Below are positions 7,490 through 15,038 of a stretch of DNA of 64,000 nucleotides, one piece after another; positions within the stretch are counted from its first letter, which is position 1; the number at the start of each line of letters is the position of its first letter. Location: assembly GCA_002423545.1 (NCBI GenBank), contig DIWP01000015.1, positions 1-64,000 on the forward strand. Direction: 5' to 3'. The notes beneath the pieces are model-generated. The model was given only the letters and a program-made list of their open reading frames with translations, did not search any database and was not told where the DNA came from. Source of the stretch: Thermoleophilia bacterium UBA6103 (GTDB lineage Bacteria > Actinomycetota > Thermoleophilia > UBA2241). Position numbers and translations under genes: made by a program.

Positions 7490-10400
7490 TCAACGGGCGG
7501 CGGAGGGCGCCGCGACACGTTCTGAGGCGGCGTCCGCCGCGACGCGCCGCGGCCGGCTGCGCAGCCGCCAGGCGAAGCCGGCCAGCCGTTCCTGCTCGAT
7601 CGGGTCGCCGTCGTTGTAGACGTAGAGCACCGGGATATCCGGCCGCCGCCGCAGCAGCGCCTCGGCGATCAGGGCCGGCCCGCAGCCGCGCGGCGCCACC
7701 GCGACGACGCCGTCGATGGGACGCGTACGCCATGTCTGCAGCACGCTGCCGACGGTGCTGATGGTCTCGCCGAACGGCAAGCCCTCGAACAGCTCGCGGC
7801 TGGCCTCCTCCAGCGCCGCGATATCGTGCCAGAAGAGCCACGGCTGCGCGGTCTGCGCGGCGCCGAGCAGCCGGTCGACGATGGAGCGCATGATCCGCAG
7901 CGTCGCCAGCCGCTGCCAGCGGAGCTTGCTCGTTGCCGGCAGCTCCTGTATCTCGCGATAGGCGAGCAACTCGAAGAACTCGGCGAACGGCTCGCTCACG
8001 ACACGCAGGCCCTGGGCCGCCAGACGGCGCTGCAGGTCGTCGTTGCCCCACTCGTCGACGCGCAGGAAGATGTCGCCGGCCAGCAGGACGTCGCGCAGAC
8101 CAGCGGCGCGCGTCTCGTCGGACGGCACCGCCGCGAAGGCGCGCGCGGCGCCGGCCACCACCGCCTCGATGCGGGCGATCGTCTCGCGCGCGTCGGCCAC
8201 AAGGCTGCGCACCCCGTCGGCGCGCCGCGGCACCTCGAGCTCGCGCTCCAGGGTCCCCTCCCACGTCTGGAACACGTGGTCCACGTCGCCGCTCGTACGC
8301 TCGGCCGCCATCGTGTAGAAGCGCATCGTGTTGAGCAGGTCCTGCGTCACCAGCGCCGCCCACACCACCGGCATGATGCGCCAGTCGCTGGTCAGCAGGC
8401 TCAGGTCGCCGATGGCGACCCGGCCCTCCAGTCCCAGGCGCTCCAGAGCAAGCCGCGCCGCCACGGGGAAGATGTTGGCCCGGCAGGAGCGGAAGCCGTT
8501 GCCGACGCTCAGGAACAGGGTCGACCCCTCCCGCGACGCCGGCGACTCGGAGAAGTAGCGCTCCAGACCGCCGGCGATGAGCTGGTACGGCAGGCACTCC
8601 TTGCCGGAGCACGAGTCCTGGGCGGCGCGCATCGTCGAGGCATCGGTGGCGCCGGCGAACTCGGCCGGTATGCCGCGGCCGCGCAGCGCCGCGGCGATCT
8701 GCCGCCCCAGCGTGCCGCCGACCGTCCCGAACACGACCCGGTCCGCGTCACCGACGAGCAGGCTGTGGGCCGGGGGGTCCACGTAGCGGGTCAGCCGTCC
8801 CGGATCGACCGGCGACGGCCCGCCGCCTGCCGCCCGGTATTCCTCGACGGCATGAAGGAAGGCCTGTACCCGGGTCACGTAGCCGGCCAGGCCGCCGTGC
8901 CCGTCGGTCTCGAAGACGGCATGCGGATAGCCCTCCAGCAGGTCGGCGTAGAGCGGCTCCACGAACGAGTTGGGACCGCAGCCGTAGGCTCCGATGAGCA
9001 GCGGAAAGACGGTGCCGGCCGCCCGCGCCGCCAGGGCCACGCGCAGCATCGCGCCGGCGCTGGCCCAGTGGACGCGCGGCAGATCGGGGATGCCGTCCGG
9101 CAGCGGGTAGCAGTCGAAGGGTAACGCCAGCGCGCCGTTGGCTGCCACGAGATCGTGGATGCCGGTGTTGAGCGAGCCGTCGTGGATCACGTGCGTCTCA
9201 CCGAGCACCACCACGACCGGACAGCCCTCGCGAGCCGCGAAGGCGAGCGCCTGCTCCCCGATGCCGCGCAGCCCGTCGGCGTAGCGTCGCTGGGCGGCCA
9301 GGGCGGCCGCATGGGCCGCCTTCACCGCGGCTCGCCGGCCACCCGCAAGCTCGGCGACGGCGGCAGCCAGGCTCTCGCGCGTGGGCTCCGATGCCAGATC
9401 GTCGTCCTGGTCGAGCAGCAGCGCCGGCATCACCACCTGCGCCTGCCCGCCCCGCTCCATGAGCGCGGCCCGCACCATCTCGGGGGCGCCCTGGGCCAGC
9501 GGGCAGGTGCTGCGGCCGTCGCCGGCCGACGGATACGGCACGTTCACCAGGCGCGGCAGGAAGACGGCGTCGCAGCCGGCCTCGGTGGCAGCCGCCGCCA
9601 TCCCGTGCGCCAGCTTCACCGGCGCGCAGGCGCCGACGGCGCCGCAGAGACGGTCGCCGAGGGCCAGCGTGGTCTCGTCGGGCTGCGTGACCACCACGTC
9701 GGCCCCGAGGCGCGCCAGGAACGTGACGAAGAATGGCGCCAGATCGATGAGGTAGTGCGCCATCGGCACCGCTACGGTGAGGCCGCTCAGCGACGCCCCT
9801 TCACGAGGCGCCGGAGCGGTCGCCTCAACGAGCGCGCGGGCCAGCCACTCCCGGCGGGCGCGGAAGGGGTTCGGCGCATCACGCGGCAGCTTCTTGCCGC
9901 CAGCGGCCCGCTCCTCGTACTTGGGGCAGTTGCCGCCGCTGCGGATCGTCCGCAGCTCGCCGCCGACCTCGACCTGCGCCGTCTCGATGCGGCAGAGGTT
10001 CCCGCAGGCCGTGTCCCCGCAGCGGCCTTCCCGCCGGCTGACGACCCGCGCGGCGAGCACGCGGCGCAGATCGAGCGGCTCGGCTTCATCGCGGATCGCC
10101 GAACCGTGCGGCTCGGCACCATCCTGGACGTCCGAGAGACCACGAGCCGTAAGCAGCGCGATGCCGATGGCGCCCATCGCGCCCGGGTCGGGCGGCACCA
10201 CCACCTCGCGTCCGGTCACGGCCGCCAGGGTCCGCGCCAGCGACGGATTGCTCGCCGGCTTGCCCTGGAAGAACACTCTGTCGAGCAGGCGGCGCTGACC
10301 CATGACGCGGTTGCGGTAGTTGCGGATCACCGAGTACTGCAGACCGGCGAAGACGTCTTCTCTGGAGTAGCCGTCGGCCAGCGCCTCGGCCACCAGATCG

Positions 10401-12115
10401 CTGACGAAGACGGTGCACGTCTGGCCCAGCTCGGCCGGCCGTCTGGAGCGCGCCGCCATGTCGCCGAACCCGGCGATGTCGTCGAGACCCAGGGCGGTCG
10501 CCTGCTCCTCGAGGAACGACCCGGTGCCGGCGCTGCACACGCGGTTCATGTCCGAGTCGACGACGCGGCCGTCGCGGACGCTGATGAACTTGGCGTCTTG
10601 CCCGCCGATCTCGATGATGGACAGACTGCGGCCGCCGTCCGGGTCGAGGCAGGCGGCCGCCGTAGCATGCGCCACGATCTCGTTCTGGACCACGAGACGC
10701 TTCCCGGCCTCCGGGAAGGCCGCCCGCATGACCGCGGCGGCGGCATCCCGGCCCGACCCCGTGAGTCCCATGCCGACCACCGAAGCCGACGTCATCTCGC
10801 CGATGCGAGCCACCAGTGCCCGGGCCGCCTCGACGGGGTTGCCGTCGGTGCGCCGGTAGACGCTGGCCAGCACAGCGCCGTCGCGATCGACGAGCGCCGC
10901 CTTGGACCCGGTGGAGCCCAGGTCCAGACCGAGCACCGCCTCCGTGGTGCCGGCTTCTTCGGTGGCCACGCCGAGAGACTCTTCCGTGTCGCCGGTCCCG
11001 GCGACGCGGCCCGGGACAAGCAAGAATGGACGCTCGCGCAACTGGACGACCGAGCCGGGACCCTGCGCCGCCGGCTCCTGGGCGCGGATGCGGCCGGCCC
11101 GGGCACGGATCAGGTCCACGCCCCGCTCGGGCCACTCCGGTGCCGCCTCCGTCGTCCCGTCCCGAGCCCACGAGCGCGACGCCGTCCCTTCGTGAGCGAG
11201 CGCGCCCGACGGCGGGCCGACCTGGGCAGCCGCGTACCAGAGCGCGCCGAGCGCGTCGAAGGCGGCCGCCTCCGTCGAGACCGCCAGCGGTCCTGTGACG
11301 ATCCGGCCCAGCGCTTCGGTGAGCGGCGCGATGCGCGCCCCGTTGCCCACCAGCAGCACCGGCAGGCCGTCGGCGACCCGGGCGATGTGCGCCGCGATCG
11401 TCTGCGCCACCGCTTCGAAGTAGCCGCGGAAGAGGCGGCCGTGGTCGACCCCTTGATTGGCGAAGTGCGTCAGCTCGCTCTTCGCGAAGACCGCGCAGCG
11501 CGCCGTGAGCGCCACCGCCCGGTCGCTGGCGCTCGCCATCCGGGCCGCCTCGTCGAGACTGCACCCGAAGCGGGCGCAGAGGCGCTCGGTCGCCTGGCCA
11601 GTGCCGGCCGAGCAGCGATCGTTCTTCTCGTAGATCCAGTGGTCGGCCGGCGCGTCGCCGGAGGTCTGATCGACCCCGACGAGTCCCCCGAGCGCCTCCG
11701 CCCGAGACCCGACCCCCGGCGATCGATCGGTCTCCCTCGCGAAGCTTCCGCCGCCGGTGCGAGCAAGTATCGAGAAGCCGCCGCCGCCGATGCGCACCAC
11801 GGCGGCCGGCCCCGACCACGGCACGAGCCGGCGCGCGGCCCACTCCTGGGCGATCTCCTCCGGCAGGCCGCCGACGGCCGGCGCTCCCAGACGGTCGCCG
11901 TGGATGCCGGTCGCCACGACTCCGGCGACCGTCCCGACGGCGAGTCCGTCGTAGAGATCGAGGAACGGCTGCAGCGGTCGTCCGTCGTGCCGCACGCAGC
12001 TCGTGCGCGGCGGCGAGAGGGCACCGTCGGGGCTTAGCTCGGCGACCGCCAGAGCCGTGCTGACCGTCCCCGGATCGACGCCGATCAGGAACCGGCCGAC
12101 CTGCTCCGCGGTCAC
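7490..12115 (-). CDS. Giant acyl-CoA dehydratase activase (two BadF/HgdC ATPase domains plus DUF2229-type C-terminal half)
   Basis: Family members use ATP to push one electron into 2-hydroxyacyl-CoA dehydratases or benzoyl-CoA-reductase-like enzymes. About 1541 residues. The first ASKHA ATPase domain begins FLIGVDPGTVST, with its cluster Cys in NDRCSAGTG (about 168). The second begins VLGLDLGSTGSKAALVD, with NRVCSAGTG (about 527). A Cys-rich linker (GDTACGNLC...GGNCPKYE) leads into a long C-terminal region related to dehydratase subunits, containing GCGPN, SCSGKECLPYQ and PRGCGPALI. The GTG at 12115 fits the family N terminus but lacks a clear ribosome site; a GTG at 12145 is the alternative. 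No dehydratase alpha/beta genes are adjacent. It suggests anaerobic metabolism. Confidence 0.85.
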   Translation of the reverse strand: MTAEQVGRFLIGVDPGTVSTALAVAELSPDGALSPPRTSCVRHDGRPLQPFLDLYDGLAVGTVAGVVATGIHGDRLGAPAVGGLPEEIAQEWAARRLVPWSGPAAVVRIGGGGFSILARTGGGSFARETDRSPGVGSRAEALGGLVGVDQTSGDAPADHWIYEKNDRCSAGTGQATERLCARFGCSLDEAARMASASDRAVALTARCAVFAKSELTHFANQGVDHGRLFRGYFEAVAQTIAAHIARVADGLPVLLVGNGARIAPLTEALGRIVTGPLAVSTEAAAFDALGALWYAAAQVGPPSGALAHEGTASRSWARDGTTEAAPEWPERGVDLIRARAGRIRAQEPAAQGPGSVVQLRERPFLLVPGRVAGTGDTEESLGVATEEAGTTEAVLGLDLGSTGSKAALVDRDGAVLASVYRRTDGNPVEAARALVARIGEMTSASVVGMGLTGSGRDAAAAVMRAAFPEAGKRLVVQNEIVAHATAAACLDPDGGRSLSIIEIGGQDAKFISVRDGRVVDSDMNRVCSAGTGSFLEEQATALGLDDIAGFGDMAARSRRPAELGQTCTVFVSDLVAEALADGYSREDVFAGLQYSVIRNYRNRVMGQRRLLDRVFFQGKPASNPSLARTLAAVTGREVVVPPDPGAMGAIGIALLTARGLSDVQDGAEPHGSAIRDEAEPLDLRRVLAARVVSRREGRCGDTACGNLCRIETAQVEVGGELRTIRSGGNCPKYEERAAGGKKLPRDAPNPFRARREWLARALVEATAPAPREGASLSGLTVAVPMAHYLIDLAPFFVTFLARLGADVVVTQPDETTLALGDRLCGAVGACAPVKLAHGMAAAATEAGCDAVFLPRLVNVPYPSAGDGRSTCPLAQGAPEMVRAALMERGGQAQVVMPALLLDQDDDLASEPTRESLAAAVAELAGGRRAAVKAAHAAALAAQRRYADGLRGIGEQALAFAAREGCPVVVVLGETHVIHDGSLNTGIHDLVAANGALALPFDCYPLPDGIPDLPRVHWASAGAMLRVALAARAAGTVFPLLIGAYGCGPNSFVEPLYADLLEGYPHAVFETDGHGGLAGYVTRVQAFLHAVEEYRAAGGGPSPVDPGRLTRYVDPPAHSLLVGDADRVVFGTVGGTLGRQIAAALRGRGIPAEFAGATDASTMRAAQDSCSGKECLPYQLIAGGLERYFSESPASREGSTLFLSVGNGFRSCRANIFPVAARLALERLGLEGRVAIGDLSLLTSDWRIMPVVWAALVTQDLLNTMRFYTMAAERTSGDVDHVFQTWEGTLERELEVPRRADGVRSLVADARETIARIEAVVAGAARAFAAVPSDETRAAGLRDVLLAGDIFLRVDEWGNDDLQRRLAAQGLRVVSEPFAEFFELLAYREIQELPATSKLRWQRLATLRIMRSIVDRLLGAAQTAQPWLFWHDIAALEEASRELFEGLPFGETISTVGSVLQTWRTRPIDGVVAVAPRGCGPALIAEALLRRRPDIPVLYVYNDGDPIEQERLAGFAWRLRSRPRRVAADAASERVAAPSAAR

Positions 12116-12287
12116 GCGTCGTCGCTGTTCGGCATGGCCTTCCACAACACTGCAACCTACCAGAGCCGCGACCCGCTCCCAAGACGGACGGCAGGCCGGT
12201 CGCACGTCTGCCACGGGCGCGTGACGGCACTCCACGCAGCACGAGTGACGGGCCTGCCATGGATCACGAGCCGGTCGCGCCCGTACT

Positions 12288-12350
12288 CAGCCCGTCCCCA
12301 GCCTGCCTCAGCGCGTCCCCAGCCCGCCTCAGCCCGTCCCAGGCTCGCCC
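12288..12350. repeat. Three 21-bp tandem repeats
   Basis: Three units at 12288-12308, 12309-12329 and 12330-12350, the first two beginning CAGCCCGTCCCC and CAGCGCGTCCCC, the third CAGCCCGTCCCA. They lie in the 361-bp gap between the activase start and the STAS gene. Apart from this repeat I see no gene there. The multiple-of-three period reads as a seven-residue repeat in leftward frames, but no start or ribosome site supports a protein. Confidence 0.75.
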
Positions 12351-12476
12351 ATACGACGCCGCCCAGAGGCGCCCGGCGCCTGCGGCGCGTTTCAGACGAG
12401 CCCGAGCGGGGAGATAACTGTTGTCGACACGTGTGCGACCCGGTGGTCGCGCCTGACGACTGCAGGAGGAGTGGGC

Positions 12477-12836
12477 ATGGAGGAGAAGCCGCAGTTCCGC
12501 GTTGAGCTTGAGACACCCACCGAAGGCACTGCGATCGTCGTCCTCGAAGGCGAGGTCGACATCTACTCCGCGCCCCAGTTCAAGGAGGCGCTGCTCTCGG
12601 GCATCGACAGCGGAGCGACGGCGATCGTGGTCGATCTCGGCAAGGTCACGTTCATCGACTCCACGGCGCTCGGCGTCCTGGTCAGCGGCGCCAAGCGGGT
12701 GCGACCCCGGAACGGCAGGCTCGACATAGTCTGCACCGACGAGAACATCACGCGGATCTTCGAGATCACGGGCCTCGACCGCATCTTCGGCATCTACCCG
12801 ACCAGAGAGGCGGCTCTCAAGGTCGCCGCCGACTGA
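12477..12836 (+). CDS. STAS-domain anti-sigma factor antagonist
   Basis: A 119-residue single STAS domain of the SpoIIAA/RsbV type. It would free a sigma factor by binding its anti-sigma kinase when unphosphorylated. The switch segment VDLGKVTFIDSTALGVL carries the phosphorylatable Ser (about 62). Strands VVLEGEVDIYSAP and LDIVCTDENI and helix EITGLDRIFGIY follow the family order. The ATG at 12477 is preferred over the GTG at 12471 because AGGAGGA ends at 12470. A second STAS gene lies at 13321-13809 and a SpoIIE-type phosphatase at 56206, but no anti-sigma kinase is in the window. Confidence 0.92.
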   Translation: MEEKPQFRVELETPTEGTAIVVLEGEVDIYSAPQFKEALLSGIDSGATAIVVDLGKVTFIDSTALGVLVSGAKRVRPRNGRLDIVCTDENITRIFEITGLDRIFGIYPTREAALKVAAD

Positions 12837-12906
12837 GGCAGGCGCAGCGTCGAAGATCCGCGTCACACCAGGCGCCGCCCGAGCGGCGCGACGAGGATGA
12901 GCGACG

Positions 12907-13293
12907 ATGGAACTTCATAGCGGATCGGCACTGAAAGGCAAGAAGGTCGTCAGTGGCAGCCGCGGCAGTCGTGCCCGGACGTACAAGTCCGGACGCACGT
13001 GCGCGCACGAGGGGTGCACGACCAAGCTCTCCGTCTATAACCCCTCACCGACGTGCGCCCTGCATACGGCCGCCGCCCGCTCGGCGGCCAAGCGGTCCAG
13101 CGATGCCCCGGCACGACGTCAGCCCGAGACGCGGACGTGTGCATTCGAGTCGTGCGACCGGCAGTTCGTCACCAGCAACCCGGCGCGGAAGTACTGCTCG
13201 GATGCATGCCGCATGCGTGCCTTCCAGCGGCGCAGCGCCGAGGCGCGCCGTGACGCACATCGCGACGTGCAGCATCGGCAGCGGGTCGGTTGA
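12907..13293 (+). CDS. Small double zinc-finger protein
   Basis: 128 basic residues with two tandem related zinc modules. The first is C-x4-C-x12-C-x2-H (TCAHEGC...TCALH, about 32-53). The second is C-x4-C-x13-C-x3-C (TCAFESC...YCSDACR, about 77-102), followed by a very basic tail. The pattern suits nucleic-acid or protein binding. No enzyme motif is visible. It follows the STAS gene by 70 bp and converges on the second STAS gene with only 27 bp between stops. No function can be assigned. Confidence 0.7.
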   Translation: MELHSGSALKGKKVVSGSRGSRARTYKSGRTCAHEGCTTKLSVYNPSPTCALHTAAARSAAKRSSDAPARRQPETRTCAFESCDRQFVTSNPARKYCSDACRMRAFQRRSAEARRDAHRDVQHRQRVG

Positions 13294-13320
13294 CGACGCC
13301 TGTCTGAAGCGGGAGTCGGC

Positions 13321-13809
13321 TCAGGCGTCGGCCGGTGGCGCCGTGGGCAGGGATGGCGGAATGAACGGCACCGTATTTGCCAGTGCCATGTTCAGAGCCC
13401 CCTCCAGCGAGTCGTAGACCGGCGTGAGATTGTGCAGTCCCACCAGCAGCAGCACGCGCCGGACCTGCCCCCTGGGACGCGTCAGTACGACGTCACAGCC
13501 TTCCGACCTGACGCAGCCGACCAGCTGCACGAGGTAGCCGACGAAGGTCGAGTCCACAAACGTGGCCTCGTGCAGGTCGAACACCAGGTGGCGGCGGAAG
13601 AAGAACGGTCCCAGAGCGCGGCGCAGGCCGGTGTCGATGGCGGGCACCGTCTCGATGTCGAACTCGCCCCGCAGGGTCACCAGGGCGACATTATCGGCCG
13701 AGCCACACCGCCGTACCGCGACCGGAGCCGTGCGATCTGTCGCCGTCTCACGCTCGGCCTGATCGACGCGCACGTACCCCCCGATGCTCTCGCCCTGCCA
13801 GGGTGCCAC
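13321..13809 (-). CDS. Second STAS-domain protein
   Basis: 162 residues. The STAS core covers about 30-140: VALVTLRGEFDIETVPAID, then HLVFDLHEATFVDSTFVGYLVQL with the phospho-acceptor Ser/Thr pair. The tail is Pro-rich. It is more divergent than the protein at 12477 and carries a charged N-terminal extension. The GTG at 13809 has GGAGG almost touching it. A GTG at 13773 behind GGGGGG is an equally plausible start and would remove 12 residues. Probably an anti-sigma antagonist or another STAS-type switch; the partner is unknown. Confidence 0.8.
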   Translation of the reverse strand: MAPWQGESIGGYVRVDQAERETATDRTAPVAVRRCGSADNVALVTLRGEFDIETVPAIDTGLRRALGPFFFRRHLVFDLHEATFVDSTFVGYLVQLVGCVRSEGCDVVLTRPRGQVRRVLLLVGLHNLTPVYDSLEGALNMALANTVPFIPPSLPTAPPADA

Positions 13810-13932
13810 CCCTCCGACTCGCCTCGTATGGCCGCCCTCAGCTCAGGTCGGCGCCGGCGACAGGTGGAACGGTAGACTACGGCATGAACCTCCGTCTGTA
13901 AAGGGTCGGAGATCGGTGTTTTCCCTGCTGAC

Positions 13933-14049
13933 GACGGTCTTTCGGGGTAATCACTCGACCAGACCGTCAAGCACTACGGAGGATTCTCAAGCAGCACTTG
14001 AGAGTCTGCTACACGTCTGCCGCTCTCCTCGGAAGAGGCGGCAGACGTG
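13933..14049. terminator. Cluster of three inverted repeats downstream of secF
   Basis: Arms at 13933-13940/13961-13968 (GACGGTCT), 13986-13991/13997-14002 (CTCAAG) and 14012-14023/14038-14049 (CACGTCTGCCGC, 12 bp, 14-nt loop). The last begins two bases after the secF stop and is the likely end of the long dcw/sec transcript. No T-run follows any of them. The rest of the gap up to the STAS start at 13809 has no gene. Confidence 0.55.
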
Positions 14050-14051
14050 CC

Positions 14052-15020
14052 TCAGGCTCGCGCCTCCCTGGACCGCGCGGCCGCCTTCTGATACTGCGGT
14101 TCGCGCTCCTTGAGGACGGTGATGATCGGCGCCGAAACGAAGAAGGACGAGTAGCCGCCGGTGACGATGCCGACCAGCATGGCGAAGGCGAAATCCTGCA
14201 GCGTGGTGCCGCCGAACGTCACCAGACAGATGATCGGCAGCAGCGTGGTGATCATGGTGTACAGCGAACGGTCGAACGTCTCCCAGATGGAGCGGTCGAC
14301 CATGTCGCCGTACGTGAGTCCCTTCATCCGCGGCGCGTTCTCGCGGATGCGGTCGAAGATGATCATGTTGTCGTAGAGCGAGTAGCCGAGGATGGTGAGC
14401 ACGGCGGCGATCGTCGCCGTGGTGATCTCGCGACCCGACAGCGAATACACGACGATGACGATCAGCAGGTCGTGCGCAAGCGCCCCCATGGCGCCGAGGG
14501 CGAACTTCCATTCGAAGCGGATGCTCACATAGATCGCGATGAGCACCAGCGCGATGATCGTGGCCTTCCAGGAAGCCGAGATGATCTCGCGACCGAAGGT
14601 GGGCCCCACCGTCTGCGAGGCATACGCAGGCCCATCGGCGGTGGTCACGACGCCGAAGTCCTCGTCGAGCGCCTCACGCAGCTCGACCTCCTGTTCCTGG
14701 GTCATCGGCTCCAGCTGGATCTGATAGCCGGTCCTGCCGGTCTCGGCGCTGGTGGACTGCTGGACGACGGCGTTGCCGAGTCCCTGCTCGGTGACGACCC
14801 GGCGCACCGCGGCGATACCGGGGTCGCCTTCCAGCTCGACGGTGATGCTCGTGCCGCTGCGGAACTCGAGCCCGTACTTGAGCCCGTCGACCGGGTTGCC
14901 GCCGCCGCGCACGACCATGCTGATGAAGCCGCCGCCGATGATGACGGCGGAGATGAGGAACCACCACTTCTTGTACCGCATGTAGTGGAAGCTGTGGATG
15001 CCACGCCAGAAGCGTCTCAC
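14052..15020 (-). CDS. secF: Protein translocase subunit SecF
   Basis: Works with SecD and the SecYEG channel to pull exported proteins through the membrane using the proton gradient. It has 322 residues. The first membrane segment (about 19-38) is followed by the family motif here written YGLEFRSGTSI, a periplasmic-type loop, and five more membrane segments from about residue 150, with the SecD/F signature around YDNMIIFDRIREN. It starts 18 bp after secD and closes the block. The length is usual. Confidence 0.97.
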   Translation of the reverse strand: MRRFWRGIHSFHYMRYKKWWFLISAVIIGGGFISMVVRGGGNPVDGLKYGLEFRSGTSITVELEGDPGIAAVRRVVTEQGLGNAVVQQSTSAETGRTGYQIQLEPMTQEQEVELREALDEDFGVVTTADGPAYASQTVGPTFGREIISASWKATIIALVLIAIYVSIRFEWKFALGAMGALAHDLLIVIVVYSLSGREITTATIAAVLTILGYSLYDNMIIFDRIRENAPRMKGLTYGDMVDRSIWETFDRSLYTMITTLLPIICLVTFGGTTLQDFAFAMLVGIVTGGYSSFFVSAPIITVLKEREPQYQKAAARSREARA

Positions 15021-15038
15021 GTGCTGCCTCCCACGGCG

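Noticed and set aside
9155..12037. A 960-codon rightward frame opposite the activase gene
   Set aside because: Antisense shadow caused by GC-rich third positions. The composition is Arg/Gly/Ala/His noise with no domain, while the leftward frame has full family motifs.
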